Positions 7,763 to 16,699 of a stretch of DNA of 64,000 nucleotides are shown in pieces. Position 1 is the first letter of the stretch, and the number at the start of each line of letters is the position of its first letter. The notes beneath the pieces are model-generated. The model saw only the letters and a program-made list of their open reading frames with translations. It was not told the DNA's origin and searched no databases. The position numbers and the translations under genes are program-made. This stretch comes from Pseudescherichia sp031998825 (GTDB taxonomy: Bacteria; Pseudomonadota; Gammaproteobacteria; Enterobacterales; Enterobacteriaceae), in the NCBI RefSeq assembly GCF_031998825.1, contig NZ_DAMACX010000008.1, positions 1-64,000 on the forward strand, read 5' to 3'.

Positions 7763-10033
7763 CTACCCGTTATCTGCAGGGACGCCAAACCGCTGATGAT
7801 ACCAGCGGGGTAAAAGTTGCTCGCGCAGGCTGAGTATCTTCCAGCCGTTAATGGAAAAATAGATGCTCGTTTGCCCCCCGTGCGGCGTGTCGTACCAGCG
7901 GTAGCCCTGCTGCCGGTAGCGGCGGATCACCTTTGTTGAGGGGAGTCGCCAGGCGTTGTAGCGCGACGCAGAGGCCAGCGCCGCCTGCCCGTTGACCCGC
8001 TGTAACAGCGGTAGCGATGAGGACGTGCTGCTACCGTGATGCGGAACCTGGATAAGTGTAGCCTGTAGATGCTGCCAGTAGCGGCTCAGCATGCGCCGCT
8101 CGGCGGGCGCTTCGATATCGCCGGTAAGCAGGATGCTTTGGCGACCGTCATCGACTTTAACCACGCAGGAGCCGTTGTTCCCCTTCGCTACCTCCCCCGC
8201 CAGCGGCCAGTGAACGGTAAAGTTTAGCCCCTGCCACTGCCAGCGTTGACCGCGAAAACAGGGCAGATGCCCACCCCACCCCAGCGGGCTGCGGACGGTC
8301 ATCTCCGGCCACGCTTTTTGCAGCGTCTCCAGTCCACCCCGATGATCGAGGTGCTCATGGCTAAGGATAACGCCATCGGGCCGGAGATGGTGCCAGCGTA
8401 GCCAGGGAACGATTAGCTGCTGGGCGCTGTCTCCGCCCGGCCACGCCAGCCCGGTATCATAGAGCAGGGCCCGCTGGTTGCGAGTAATCACCATCGCCAG
8501 TCCCTGCCCCACGTCCAGCATATGCACAGCCCACTCATCGCTGCGGGCAGGACGTCCGCGCGGCAGCGCCAGCAGCATGGCAATCGCCAGACAGAGAAAC
8601 GGCGCGTTGGTGTAGATGCGCAGCCGCCAAAGCACTATCCCCACCCAGGGGAGCCAGACCAGCCCCAGCCAGCGCCGATCAATGTCATACCAGCCGTCCG
8701 GCAGCTGGCGTAAAAACCAGAACAGCAGCGCCAGGGTTTTGTCCGCCAGCAGCCAGCTGCCGCTCTCGATTATCGCCGGCCCGCTCAGGTGCAGCACCAT
8801 CCCGGCCAGAATCAGCGGCACGGTGACAAAGGTCACCAGCGGTACGGCGATCAGATTGGCAACGATCGAGGTCAGGCTAATGCCATGAAAGATTGTCACC
8901 TGGATGGGCAGGAGCAGGATCATCATTCCCGCCTGCAGATGCAGCAGGCTCAGAGTGCTGCGCCCGATGCGCCCGCCGGGCAGGTGCGGTAGCGGAAACC
9001 ACTGATACCAGAAGATCAGGGCGGCGACGGCGAAGGCGGAGAGCCACAGGCTCTGAGAGAGGATGGCAACAGGATCGATAAACAGCATCGCCGCCACGCA
9101 GCAGAGCCAGACCTGCCAGGGCGACCACTGCCGACCCGAGAGGCGCAGCGCGCTCCAGACGGCAAGGGAGGCTACCGTGCGCAGAGCCGGAGGCTGCATA
9201 CCGGTAAGCCAGGCATAATAAGCGGCGCAGGCAAGGCCAAACAGCAGCGGCAGCCGCCAGCTAATTCTGTTGCCGGGGAGAAAAAATTGCACGCCGCGCA
9301 TCAGCAGCCAGCCCAACGTCGCCGCCAGGGCAATATGCAGACCTGAAATAGCCATCAGATGCGCGGTGCCGGTCTCGCGCATCAGCGCTTTAACATCGGT
9401 ATCGAGCGTGGTGCGCTCCCCCATACCCAATCCCAGCATGACCGACTGCCAGGCGTAAGGAGCCAGAGTCGCGCTCAGGGAGGCAAGGTAGCGGGCGCGC
9501 AGATCGCAGCGGAGATCGACCGGCCTGGCATGGATAAAACGCCCGGTAACGGGACGATGCTGGGCCAGGGCATAGCGCTGAGTATCAAAGCCCCCCTCGT
9601 TGAGCTGCCCGTGCACGGCACGCACCTTCAGCGTCATCTCCCAGCGCTGTCCGGCACAGCCCGGCTGCGGCAGATACTGCCCGTAGAGGTTGATCCCCGG
9701 CGCGGGAAAAAGCCGCCTGCCGTCCAGTTGCTCGATAACGCCCCGGTGCATGGTTATATTATCGGTAGCAATGATTTTCACCACCGCCTGCCGGGTCGCC
9801 CCTGGCAACGCCTGTGCCGGCCAGAGAGCCTCCTGCGCCGCCAGCAATCCCCAGGCAAAAAAGAGCAACCACAGCGCCAGCCAGCGCACGCTCCGCCAGC
9901 GCATAAAACCCAGCACGATCCCGGCACCTGCGATAGCTTCTATCCAGCCTGTCTCTGGCAGCCTCGGCAGCCACAGCAGGGGCAGAACGGCAGTCAACAG
10001 ACAAAACGCAACGACAGGCAAACCCATAGCCAC
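7763..10033 (-). CDS. ycaI: ComEC/Rec2-family DNA internalisation protein (YcaI)
   Basis: A 756-residue polytopic membrane protein. The N-terminal part has hydrophobic helices around an OB-like segment; the competence core holds GTAHLMAISGLHIALA; the C-terminal metallo-beta-lactamase-like domain begins near HMLDVGQG (about residue 504), with LSHEHLDHRGG near 556, LLTGDIE and VPHHGS. In competent bacteria ComEC transports single-stranded DNA across the inner membrane. The gene is full length with all metal-binding motifs visible, although enterobacteria are not normally transformable. It heads the gene run leading into msbA-lpxK. Confidence 0.93.
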   Translation of the reverse strand: MAMGLPVVAFCLLTAVLPLLWLPRLPETGWIEAIAGAGIVLGFMRWRSVRWLALWLLFFAWGLLAAQEALWPAQALPGATRQAVVKIIATDNITMHRGVIEQLDGRRLFPAPGINLYGQYLPQPGCAGQRWEMTLKVRAVHGQLNEGGFDTQRYALAQHRPVTGRFIHARPVDLRCDLRARYLASLSATLAPYAWQSVMLGLGMGERTTLDTDVKALMRETGTAHLMAISGLHIALAATLGWLLMRGVQFFLPGNRISWRLPLLFGLACAAYYAWLTGMQPPALRTVASLAVWSALRLSGRQWSPWQVWLCCVAAMLFIDPVAILSQSLWLSAFAVAALIFWYQWFPLPHLPGGRIGRSTLSLLHLQAGMMILLLPIQVTIFHGISLTSIVANLIAVPLVTFVTVPLILAGMVLHLSGPAIIESGSWLLADKTLALLFWFLRQLPDGWYDIDRRWLGLVWLPWVGIVLWRLRIYTNAPFLCLAIAMLLALPRGRPARSDEWAVHMLDVGQGLAMVITRNQRALLYDTGLAWPGGDSAQQLIVPWLRWHHLRPDGVILSHEHLDHRGGLETLQKAWPEMTVRSPLGWGGHLPCFRGQRWQWQGLNFTVHWPLAGEVAKGNNGSCVVKVDDGRQSILLTGDIEAPAERRMLSRYWQHLQATLIQVPHHGSSTSSSLPLLQRVNGQAALASASRYNAWRLPSTKVIRRYRQQGYRWYDTPHGGQTSIYFSINGWKILSLREQLLPRWYHQRFGVPADNG

Positions 10034-10140
10034 CTCCTTGTGCCGCGATTATGCAGGCACCGGACGGTGCTGTCGGTAAGGGCTTTGCAGTTTTACGAGG
10101 CGGCTTCAGAAAGAGGGGGGAAATCGTGGGAGCGAGAAAT

Positions 10141-10162
10141 GAAAAAAGCACCCTCAGGTGCT
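10141..10162 (-). terminator. Rho-independent terminator of ihfB
   Basis: AGCACC (10147-10152), loop CTCA and GGTGCT (10157-10162) form a perfect 6-bp stem. On the minus strand the stem is followed by six T residues. It lies about 40 bases beyond the ihfB stop codon. Confidence 0.85.
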
Positions 10163-10202
10163 CTCTTCAGAGAAGTACGTTTTCGCCGCTATGGCGTAAA
10201 AC

Positions 10203-10490
10203 CTACCCTTCGTAAATGTTGGCGCGGTCGCGAAGTTCTTTACCCGGCTTAAAGTGCGGAACATATTTGCCTTCCAGATCCACTTTATCGCCAGTTTTTG
10301 GGTTACGCCCGGTGCGAGGTGCCCGATAGTGCAGAGAGAAGCTGCCGAAACCGCGGATCTCGATGCGCTCACCCTGGGCCAGGGTCGAGGCCATATGCTC
10401 CAGCATCTCTTTCACGGCGTCTTCTACAGACTTAGCCGGAATATGAGATTGTTGGCTTGCAAGTCTTTCGATCAATTCTGACTTGGTCAT
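10203..10490 (-). CDS. ihfB: Integration host factor subunit beta
   Basis: 95 residues; the sequence is nearly identical to E. coli IHF-beta, with one extra residue near the C-terminus (ends NIYEG). IHF is an alpha/beta heterodimer that bends DNA sharply at WATCAANNNNTTR sites and acts in recombination, replication and transcription. The DNABII signature GFGSF (47-51) and the beta-arm GRNPKTGDK (61-69), with the intercalating Pro64, are present. It follows rpsA on the same strand, separated by a hairpin at 10541-10562, and has its own terminator. Confidence 0.98.
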   Translation of the reverse strand: MTKSELIERLASQQSHIPAKSVEDAVKEMLEHMASTLAQGERIEIRGFGSFSLHYRAPRTGRNPKTGDKVDLEGKYVPHFKPGKELRDRANIYEG

Positions 10491-10540
10491 GATTCCTCCG
10501 GTTTCCTTAATCAGGAATATTCACTAGCGGCAGATTAAAC

Positions 10541-10562
10541 AAGGGCGGCCATAGCCGCCCTT
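10541..10562 (-). terminator. Hairpin between rpsA and ihfB
   Basis: AAGGGCGGC (10541-10549) and GCCGCCCTT (10554-10562) give a 9-bp stem with loop CATA. On the minus strand TGTTTAATC follows, so the U-tract is imperfect. It probably ends or attenuates the rpsA transcript, since ihfB has its own promoters in E. coli. Confidence 0.6.
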
Positions 10563-10615
10563 TGTTATTGATTACAGGATTAAAAAGCACTCCTGTCAAG
10601 CTACCCGAGGGTAAC

Positions 10616-12289
10616 TTATTCGCCTTTCGCTGCTTTAAATGCTTCAGCCATAGCGTTAGAGAAGTTGCCTTCTTCCTGTTTGTTGTTAACAGAAGCGATT
10701 GCATCTTTCTCGTCAGCTTCGTCTTTAGCACGAACAGACAGGCTGATGGCGCGGTTCTTACGATCAACACCGGTGAACTTAGCTTCAACTTCGTCGCCAA
10801 CGTTCAGAACCAGAGTTGCGTCTTCAACGCGGTCACGGGAAGCTTCAGAAGCGCGCAGGTAGCCTTCAACACCGTCGGCCAGCTCTACGGTTGCGCCTTT
10901 CGCGTCAACTGCAGTCACTTTACCGGTTACGATTGCGCCTTTCTTGTTCAGGGCAACGTAGTTGTTGAACGGATCTTCTGCCAGCTGCTTAACGCCCAGG
11001 GAGATACGCTCGCGCTCTGCGTCAACCTGCAGAACAACCGCAGCGATTTCGTCGCCTTTTTTGTATTCACGAACTGCTTCTTCGCCTGCAACGTTCCAGG
11101 AGATGTCAGACAGGTGAACCAGGCCGTCGATGCCGCCGTCCAGGCCGATGAAGATACCGAAGTCAGTGATAGACTTGATTTTACCTTCAACACGGTCGCC
11201 CTTGTTGTGGGTTTCCGCGAACTGCTGCCATGGGTTGTTTTTGCACTGTTTCAGGCCCAGGGAGATACGACGACGTTCTTCGTCGATATCCAGAACCATC
11301 ACTTCCACTACGTCGCCAACGTTAACAACTTTGGACGGGTGGATGTTTTTGTTGGTCCAATCCATTTCGGAAACGTGCACCAGGCCTTCAACGCCTTCTT
11401 CGATCTCAACGAAGCAGCCGTAGTCGGTCAGGTTGGTTACGCGACCGGTCAGCTTGGTGCCTTCCGGGTAACGTTTAGCGATAGCTACCCACGGATCTTC
11501 GCCCAGCTGTTTCAGGCCGAGGGATACACGGGTACGCTCGCGGTCGAACTTCAGCACTTTAACAGTGATTTCGTCGCCAACGTTCACGATTTCGCTTGGG
11601 TGCTTAACGCGTTTCCATGCCATATCAGTGATGTGCAGCAGGCCGTCAACGCCGCCCAGATCAACGAATGCACCGTAGTCAGTGAGGTTCTTAACGATAC
11701 CTTTAACTTCCATGCCTTCCTGCAGGTTTTCCAGCAGCTGATCGCGCTCTGCGCTGTTTTCAGACTCGATAACCGCACGACGGGAAACAACAACGTTGTT
11801 GCGTTTCTGGTCAAGCTTGATCACTTTGAACTCAAGCTCTTTGCCTTCCAGGTGCAGCGTATCGCGTACCGGACGCACGTCAACCAGGGAACCTGGCAGG
11901 AACGCACGAATACCGTTCAGCTCAACAGTGAAGCCACCTTTAACTTTGCCGTTGATAACACCGGTAACAGTTTCAGCGTCTTCGTATGCTTTTTCCAGCG
12001 TGATCCAAGCTTCGTGACGCTTAGCTTTCTCACGGGACAGCAGAGTTTCACCGAAGCCGTCTTCTACTGCATCCAGAGCAACGTCAACTTCGTCACCAAC
12101 CTGGATTTCCAGCTCGCCCTGGGCGTTTTTGAACTGCTCAGCCGGAATGGCAGACTCAGATTTCAGACCGGCGTCAACCAGTACGATATCTTTGTCGATA
12201 GCAACAACAACACCACGAACGATGGAACCCGGGCGGGTTTCGATTTCTTTTAAGGATTCTTCAAAGAGTTGAGCAAAAGATTCAGTCAT
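10616..12289 (-). CDS. rpsA: 30S ribosomal protein S1
   Basis: 557 residues, the enterobacterial S1 length. Six consecutive S1 (OB-fold) repeats of about 70 residues are visible: KGIVKNLTDYGAFVDL, TGRVTNLTDYGCFVEI, EGKIKSITDFGIFIGL and TGKVTAVDAKGATVEL begin repeats 3-6, while repeats 1-2, the ribosome-binding part, are more diverged. S1 binds mRNA leaders and delivers them to the 30S subunit. The gene lies about 110 bases downstream of cmk, as in E. coli, where promoters and an autoregulated leader lie in this gap. Codon use is that of a highly expressed gene. Confidence 0.99.
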   Translation of the reverse strand: MTESFAQLFEESLKEIETRPGSIVRGVVVAIDKDIVLVDAGLKSESAIPAEQFKNAQGELEIQVGDEVDVALDAVEDGFGETLLSREKAKRHEAWITLEKAYEDAETVTGVINGKVKGGFTVELNGIRAFLPGSLVDVRPVRDTLHLEGKELEFKVIKLDQKRNNVVVSRRAVIESENSAERDQLLENLQEGMEVKGIVKNLTDYGAFVDLGGVDGLLHITDMAWKRVKHPSEIVNVGDEITVKVLKFDRERTRVSLGLKQLGEDPWVAIAKRYPEGTKLTGRVTNLTDYGCFVEIEEGVEGLVHVSEMDWTNKNIHPSKVVNVGDVVEVMVLDIDEERRRISLGLKQCKNNPWQQFAETHNKGDRVEGKIKSITDFGIFIGLDGGIDGLVHLSDISWNVAGEEAVREYKKGDEIAAVVLQVDAERERISLGVKQLAEDPFNNYVALNKKGAIVTGKVTAVDAKGATVELADGVEGYLRASEASRDRVEDATLVLNVGDEVEAKFTGVDRKNRAISLSVRAKDEADEKDAIASVNNKQEEGNFSNAMAEAFKAAKGE

Positions 12290-12398
12290 GTTTAATCTTC
12301 AGGTTAATATAACGTCCACCTGGCTCCATGCCGGATGGGGTTGTTTCACATACCCACTGTCACTCCGTTGCAGCGGGGGTACTACAAATTCGGTCGCT

Positions 12399-13082
12399 TT
12401 ATGCGAGAGCCAACTTTTGGCGCGCGTATTGTAACGCTTTTTCAATCACTTGCTCAATGCTTAAACTGGTGGAATCCAGAACTAATGCATCGGCAGCAGG
12501 GACCAGCGGCGCTACAGGGCGATTACGATCGCGATCGTCGCGTTCTTTGATCTCGGCCAAAAGGCGTTCAAAGTTAACACTAAAGCCCTTCTCCTGCAAC
12601 TGCAGCATGCGGCGATGCGCGCGCTCTTCCGAGGAGGCATCGAGGAAAATCTTCACCGGCGCGTCCGGGAACACGACCGTACCCATATCGCGACCGTCGG
12701 CGATCAGGCCCGGCAGCTCACGGAACCCCCGCTGACGGCGCAGCAGCGCTTCACGCACGCGGGGAAATGCGGCGACCTGAGACGCGGCATTGGCCACCTC
12801 TTGGGTACGGATTTCACCGCTCACGTCTTCGCCCTCAAGGATCACCTCCAGCCTGCCGTCAGTCGATACAAAGCGGACGTCGAGATGGGCAGCCAGTGGG
12901 ACCAGCACCTCTTCCGAGGTAACGTCCACATGGTGATGCAGCGCGGCCAGCGCCAGCACACGATAGATCGCACCCGAGTCGAGAAGATGCCACTGTAACG
13001 CTTCTGCCATCGCCTTGCACAGCGTCCCTTTGCCTGCACCGCTTGGCCCATCAATGGTGATTACCGGGGCAGTTGCCGCCAT
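12399..13082 (-). CDS. cmk: Cytidylate kinase
   Basis: 227 residues. Cmk phosphorylates CMP and dCMP with ATP, recycling cytidine nucleotides, including CMP released by KdsB-type donors. The P-loop GPSGAGKGT is at residues 12-20. DGRDMGTVVFP near residues 129-139 belongs to the CMP-binding region, and RDDRDRNRP near 181-189 forms the lid. It precedes rpsA on the same strand. E. coli has ycaL between aroA and cmk; here the 184 bases between them hold no gene. Confidence 0.97.
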   Translation of the reverse strand: MAATAPVITIDGPSGAGKGTLCKAMAEALQWHLLDSGAIYRVLALAALHHHVDVTSEEVLVPLAAHLDVRFVSTDGRLEVILEGEDVSGEIRTQEVANAASQVAAFPRVREALLRRQRGFRELPGLIADGRDMGTVVFPDAPVKIFLDASSEERAHRRMLQLQEKGFSVNFERLLAEIKERDDRDRNRPVAPLVPAADALVLDSTSLSIEQVIEKALQYARQKLALA

Positions 13083-13231
13083 CTTTTTCTCCTTATTAAA
13101 GGCTTACCATGAACGTAAACGCCGCGCATTATACGCGCCAACGTACGCAACTGTTATCTTTGCGTGTAAATAACGGAATTTATGAGACTGAGTGTAGAAG
13201 AAATGGGCGAGGATGAGTGTGAGAAAACGTA

Positions 13232-13259
13232 AGGAAATGCCGCATCAGAGGATGCGGCA
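13232..13259 (-). terminator. Terminator of the serC-aroA operon
   Basis: TGCCGCATC (13238-13246), loop AGAG and GATGCGGCA (13251-13259) give a perfect 9-bp stem, followed on the minus strand by TTTCCTT. It is 7 bases beyond the aroA stop. Confidence 0.8.
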
Positions 13260-13266
13260 GAGATAA

Positions 13267-14550
13267 TCATGCTAAGGTGCTAATACGCGCCAGCTGGTCG
13301 AAATAGTCCGGGAAGGTTTTCGCAGTACACTTCGGATCCAGGATAGTGACCGGCGTGTCTGACAACGCCACCAGCGAGAAGCACATCGCCATCCGGTGAT
13401 CGTTGTAGGTGCCAATTTCCGCGAACTGCAATTTCGCAGGCGGCGTGACGCGAATATAGTCCTCGCCCTCCTCTACTTCCGCACCCACCTTGCGCAGCTC
13501 GGTTGCCATGGCAAACAGACGGTCGGTCTCTTTCACCCGCCAGTTATAGATGTTGCGCAGGGTAGTCGTGCCGCTGGCAAACAGCGCGGCGGTGGCGATG
13601 GTCATTGCCGCATCCGGGATATGATTCATATCCATATCGATAGCCTTCAGCTCACCGCGGGTACAGGCGATGTAATCCTCTCCCCAGGTCACGGTCGCGC
13701 CCATCTTCTCCAGCACATCAGCAAAGCGGATATCACCCTGCACGCTGTTGCGCCCGATGCCGGTCACCTTAACGGTTCCGCCTTTAATGGCCGCCGCCGC
13801 AAGGAAATAGGAGGCCGATGAGGCATCGCCCTCAACCAGGTAGTGGCCTGGGGAGCGGTACTGCTGCCCGCCGCGTACCACAAAGCGCTGGTACTGCTGG
13901 TTCTCTACCTCAACGCCAAAGGTCTTCATCAGGTGCAGGGTGATGTCGATATAGGGCTTCGACACCAGATCGCCTTTGATGGCGATGTCGGTGTCCTGAG
14001 AGGCCAGCGGCGCGGTCATCAGCAGCGCGGTTAAGAACTGGCTGGAGACGCTGCCGTCCACGGCCACCTGGCCGCCGGTAAAGCCGCCGCGCAGGCGCAG
14101 CGGCGGGTAGTTCTCCTGCTCGAGATAGTCGATCTCTGCTCCGCCCTGACGCAGCGCATCCACCAGATGGCCAATTGGACGCTCTTTCATACGCGGCTCG
14201 CCGGTCAACACAATGTTGCTGCTTCCCAGGCACAGCGCAGCGGCTAGCGGGCGCATCGCCGTACCGGCATTGCCGAGGAACAGCTCAAGCTCTTCAGCCG
14301 ACCGTAACGCGCCGCCGTTGCCGGTCACTTCACAGCGGGTACGATCGTCAGAGAGCGTGTAATGAACGCCTAACGCTTTCAGCGCATTGAGCATATGGCG
14401 CACGTCATCGCTGTCCAGCAGGTTAGTGAGGACGGTGGTGCCGTTTGCCAGCGCAGCCAGCAGCAGAGCACGGTTCGAGACGCTTTTAGAACCAGGCAGA
14501 TTAATGGTGCCGTCTACTCGCGCGACAGGTTGTAACGTCAGGGATTCCAT
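13267..14550 (-). CDS. aroA: 3-phosphoshikimate 1-carboxyvinyltransferase (EPSP synthase)
   Basis: 427 residues. AroA condenses shikimate-3-phosphate with phosphoenolpyruvate in the chorismate pathway. The substrate-binding motif SKSVSNR is at residues 21-27 and GNAGTAMRP at 93-101; the glyphosate-determining positions Gly96, Thr97 and Pro101 are wild type, so a class I, glyphosate-sensitive enzyme is expected from family knowledge. It lies 68 bases downstream of serC, with a strong hairpin between the two genes. Confidence 0.98.
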   Translation of the reverse strand: MESLTLQPVARVDGTINLPGSKSVSNRALLLAALANGTTVLTNLLDSDDVRHMLNALKALGVHYTLSDDRTRCEVTGNGGALRSAEELELFLGNAGTAMRPLAAALCLGSSNIVLTGEPRMKERPIGHLVDALRQGGAEIDYLEQENYPPLRLRGGFTGGQVAVDGSVSSQFLTALLMTAPLASQDTDIAIKGDLVSKPYIDITLHLMKTFGVEVENQQYQRFVVRGGQQYRSPGHYLVEGDASSASYFLAAAAIKGGTVKVTGIGRNSVQGDIRFADVLEKMGATVTWGEDYIACTRGELKAIDMDMNHIPDAAMTIATAALFASGTTTLRNIYNWRVKETDRLFAMATELRKVGAEVEEGEDYIRVTPPAKLQFAEIGTYNDHRMAMCFSLVALSDTPVTILDPKCTAKTFPDYFDQLARISTLA

Positions 14551-14571
14551 GAAACTTAACTCTCAACTCAA

Positions 14572-14603
14572 CATAATAAAAACCCCGCAGCAGAGGTGCG
14601 GGG
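14572..14603 (-). terminator. Intercistronic hairpin between serC and aroA
   Basis: CCCCGCA (14583-14589) and TGCGGGG (14597-14603) form a 7-bp stem, followed on the minus strand by TTTTTATTATG. It has the form of a Rho-independent terminator and probably lets only part of serC transcription reach aroA, giving the upstream gene more expression. Confidence 0.75.
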
Positions 14604-14618
14604 GTGAAAAAGGCGCGA

Positions 14619-15707
14619 TTAACCGTGGCGGCGTTCGAAATCGGTCATGAAATCGGTCAACGCTTTAACGCCTGCCAGCGGCATCGCGTTATAGATGGAG
14701 GCGCGCATCCCGCCTACCACGCGGTGGCCTTTCAGCGCGTGCAGACCGGCAGCGAAGGACTCCTCCAGGAAGAGGCTGTCGAGCTTGCTGTCTGCCAGCT
14801 GGAACGGCACGTTCATGCGCGAGCGGTTCGCGACCGCCACGTCATTACGGTAGAAGTCGCTGCCGTCGATAACGCCGTACAGCAGTTCGGATTTCTGCTG
14901 GTTAGTGGCATTCATTGCCGCAACGCCGCCGTTTTGCTTCAGCCACTTGAATACCAGGCCAGAGAGGTACCAGGCGAAGGTCGGCGGGGTGTTGAACATG
15001 GAGTCGTTGTCGTTCAGCACGGTGTAATCCAGAATCGACGGGCAGGATGTGTGGGCTTTACCCAGCAGATCGTCACGGACAATCACCAGCGTCAATCCGG
15101 CCGGGCCAATGTTTTTCTGCGCACCGGCGTAAATAACGCCGTAGCGGCTGACGTCAAGCGGCGCTGAGAGAATAGTCGAAGAGAGATCCGCCGTGACGAT
15201 CACGCTATCGTCAAAGTTTGGCTCTTCATGAATAGCAATGCCGTCGATGGTTTCGTTCGGGCAGTAGTGGAGATAGGCTGCATCGCTGGAGAGCTGCCAG
15301 TCACTCATCGGCTTAACGGCGCGCAGGCCGTCAACGGTCACTTTGGCATCAATAACGTTCGGCGTGCAGTATTTGTGCGCCTCTTTTACCGCGCTGGCGG
15401 CCCAGTAACCGGCGTCAACGTAATCCGCCGTGGTTTTGTCGCCCAGCAGGTTTAGTGGGATGCCCGCGAACTGGCCGCGACCGCCGCCGTGGCAGAACAG
15501 AACCTTATAGTTCTCAGGGATGCTTAACAGATCGCGAAAGTCTTGCTCCGCCTCTTCTGCACACTGGATAAACGGCTTACCGCGGTGGCTAATCTCCATG
15601 ACCGATGTGCCAAGACCCTGCCAGTCGCAGAGCTCCTGCTGAGCCTGCTTAAGCACCTCTGTCGGCAACATCGCCGGACCAGAACTAAAATTAAAGACCT
15701 GTGTCAT
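14619..15707 (-). CDS. serC: Phosphoserine/phosphohydroxythreonine aminotransferase
   Basis: 362 residues. SerC transfers an amino group from glutamate to 3-phosphohydroxypyruvate (serine synthesis) and to the pyridoxine precursor phosphohydroxythreonine. It is a class V PLP enzyme: FNFSSGPAMLP is the family N-terminus, HGGGRGQF (73-80) contacts the cofactor phosphate, and Lys198 in AGAQKNIGP is the PLP Schiff-base lysine. It is the first gene of the serC-aroA operon, which links serine, PLP and aromatic synthesis. Confidence 0.98.
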   Translation of the reverse strand: MTQVFNFSSGPAMLPTEVLKQAQQELCDWQGLGTSVMEISHRGKPFIQCAEEAEQDFRDLLSIPENYKVLFCHGGGRGQFAGIPLNLLGDKTTADYVDAGYWAASAVKEAHKYCTPNVIDAKVTVDGLRAVKPMSDWQLSSDAAYLHYCPNETIDGIAIHEEPNFDDSVIVTADLSSTILSAPLDVSRYGVIYAGAQKNIGPAGLTLVIVRDDLLGKAHTSCPSILDYTVLNDNDSMFNTPPTFAWYLSGLVFKWLKQNGGVAAMNATNQQKSELLYGVIDGSDFYRNDVAVANRSRMNVPFQLADSKLDSLFLEESFAAGLHALKGHRVVGGMRASIYNAMPLAGVKALTDFMTDFERRHG

Positions 15708-15868
15708 TTCCTCTCACCACGCTGAAAGCAATAAGTTATTCCTGTGACATCGGTTGTACCATTGCACGTCACCCGCCGCAACGGGTATTCCGACGACGGG
15801 AAGAAATGTGCGCTCAGTCACATAGCAGAATATTTTGTGCTGTTCTGTGGCGGTGGCGAAAAACCCTG

Positions 15869-16561
15869 TCAGGTAATACGAATTGCCCGGCTGGCCTTCG
15901 TCCATTCTGGATTTTTGCAGCGCGGACAGAGTTGTTTCTCTCCTGCCTGCATCGCGATCACCTCGCTGCATTTTACGCAGGCGTAGTCGCTATCCTCCGG
16001 CGCAACCATAAAGCGCGGCACCAGCCCCGCGGGCAGCAGCGACAGCCCAGGGCGCACGTCCTCATCGCGGTAGTAGTAGGTACTGATCTGCCCGTTGGTC
16101 TCCATGATGGCCAGCCGAATCTGCCCCAGCTGCTCCACGCCGTTCACTCGTAGCTCCATAAAGAACTCTACCTCGGTGAGGTTGGCCGCTCTCAGCTTGT
16201 CCCACGCCAGCTCGCCCTCCTCTACGATAATAATCGGCTTGCCTTCCAGCAGATCCTCCAGCCGTTCACTATGGGACATCAGCCACATCACCAGCCGGTA
16301 GCAGAGCGCCAGCGAGATAAAGACCACCAGCACCGGCAGCATCGGCACGTCGTCATAGAAAGCGACATCCCCCGCCGCCGAACCGAGGGTCAGGATGATC
16401 AGCACCTCGAAGAGGGACATCTGGCGCACGCCGCGCCGTCCGGCAATCTTCAGGAACAGAAAAACGAGGATAAAGGTGTAGAGACTTCGCAGCGCAACCT
16501 CGCCCAGGAAGTCGAGCGGTGCCTTGTCCAGCATCATGCGTTGCAGATCGAATGCTTTCAT
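15869..16561 (-). CDS. ycaP: YcaP, DUF421-family inner-membrane protein
   Basis: 230 residues from the ATG at 16559-16561, preceded by AAAAGAA; this start matches the E. coli length, and a longer upstream reading begins with non-family sequence. Three hydrophobic segments lie in the first ~90 residues, followed by a DUF421/YetF-type soluble domain. The C-terminal tail has two CxxC pairs (CVKC and CPRC), a likely zinc knuckle not found in all DUF421 proteins. The function is unknown. It is divergent from ycaO. Confidence 0.9.
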   Translation of the reverse strand: MKAFDLQRMMLDKAPLDFLGEVALRSLYTFILVFLFLKIAGRRGVRQMSLFEVLIILTLGSAAGDVAFYDDVPMLPVLVVFISLALCYRLVMWLMSHSERLEDLLEGKPIIIVEEGELAWDKLRAANLTEVEFFMELRVNGVEQLGQIRLAIMETNGQISTYYYRDEDVRPGLSLLPAGLVPRFMVAPEDSDYACVKCSEVIAMQAGEKQLCPRCKNPEWTKASRAIRIT

Positions 16562-16699
16562 TTTCTTTTGCCTAAACAGGACGTTAGTTTCTACAAGCAT
16601 AGCTCGCGCTTTTATTTTCGTCCTCTGGCGCAGGAAGATAGCGCCGTTCACCTAAAACCCGTATCATTGCGCGCTTTCCGTACGAATAAAGTGACGCTC

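Noticed and set aside
10562..12253. A 563-codon open frame on the plus strand, antisense to nearly all of rpsA
   Set aside because: It has no family-like content and mirrors the strongly biased codon use of rpsA. Highly expressed genes often leave a long open antisense frame.
16562..16651. Longer ycaP start adding 30 residues
   Set aside because: The ATG at 16559-16561 matches the E. coli start and has a ribosome site; the extra residues are not conserved.
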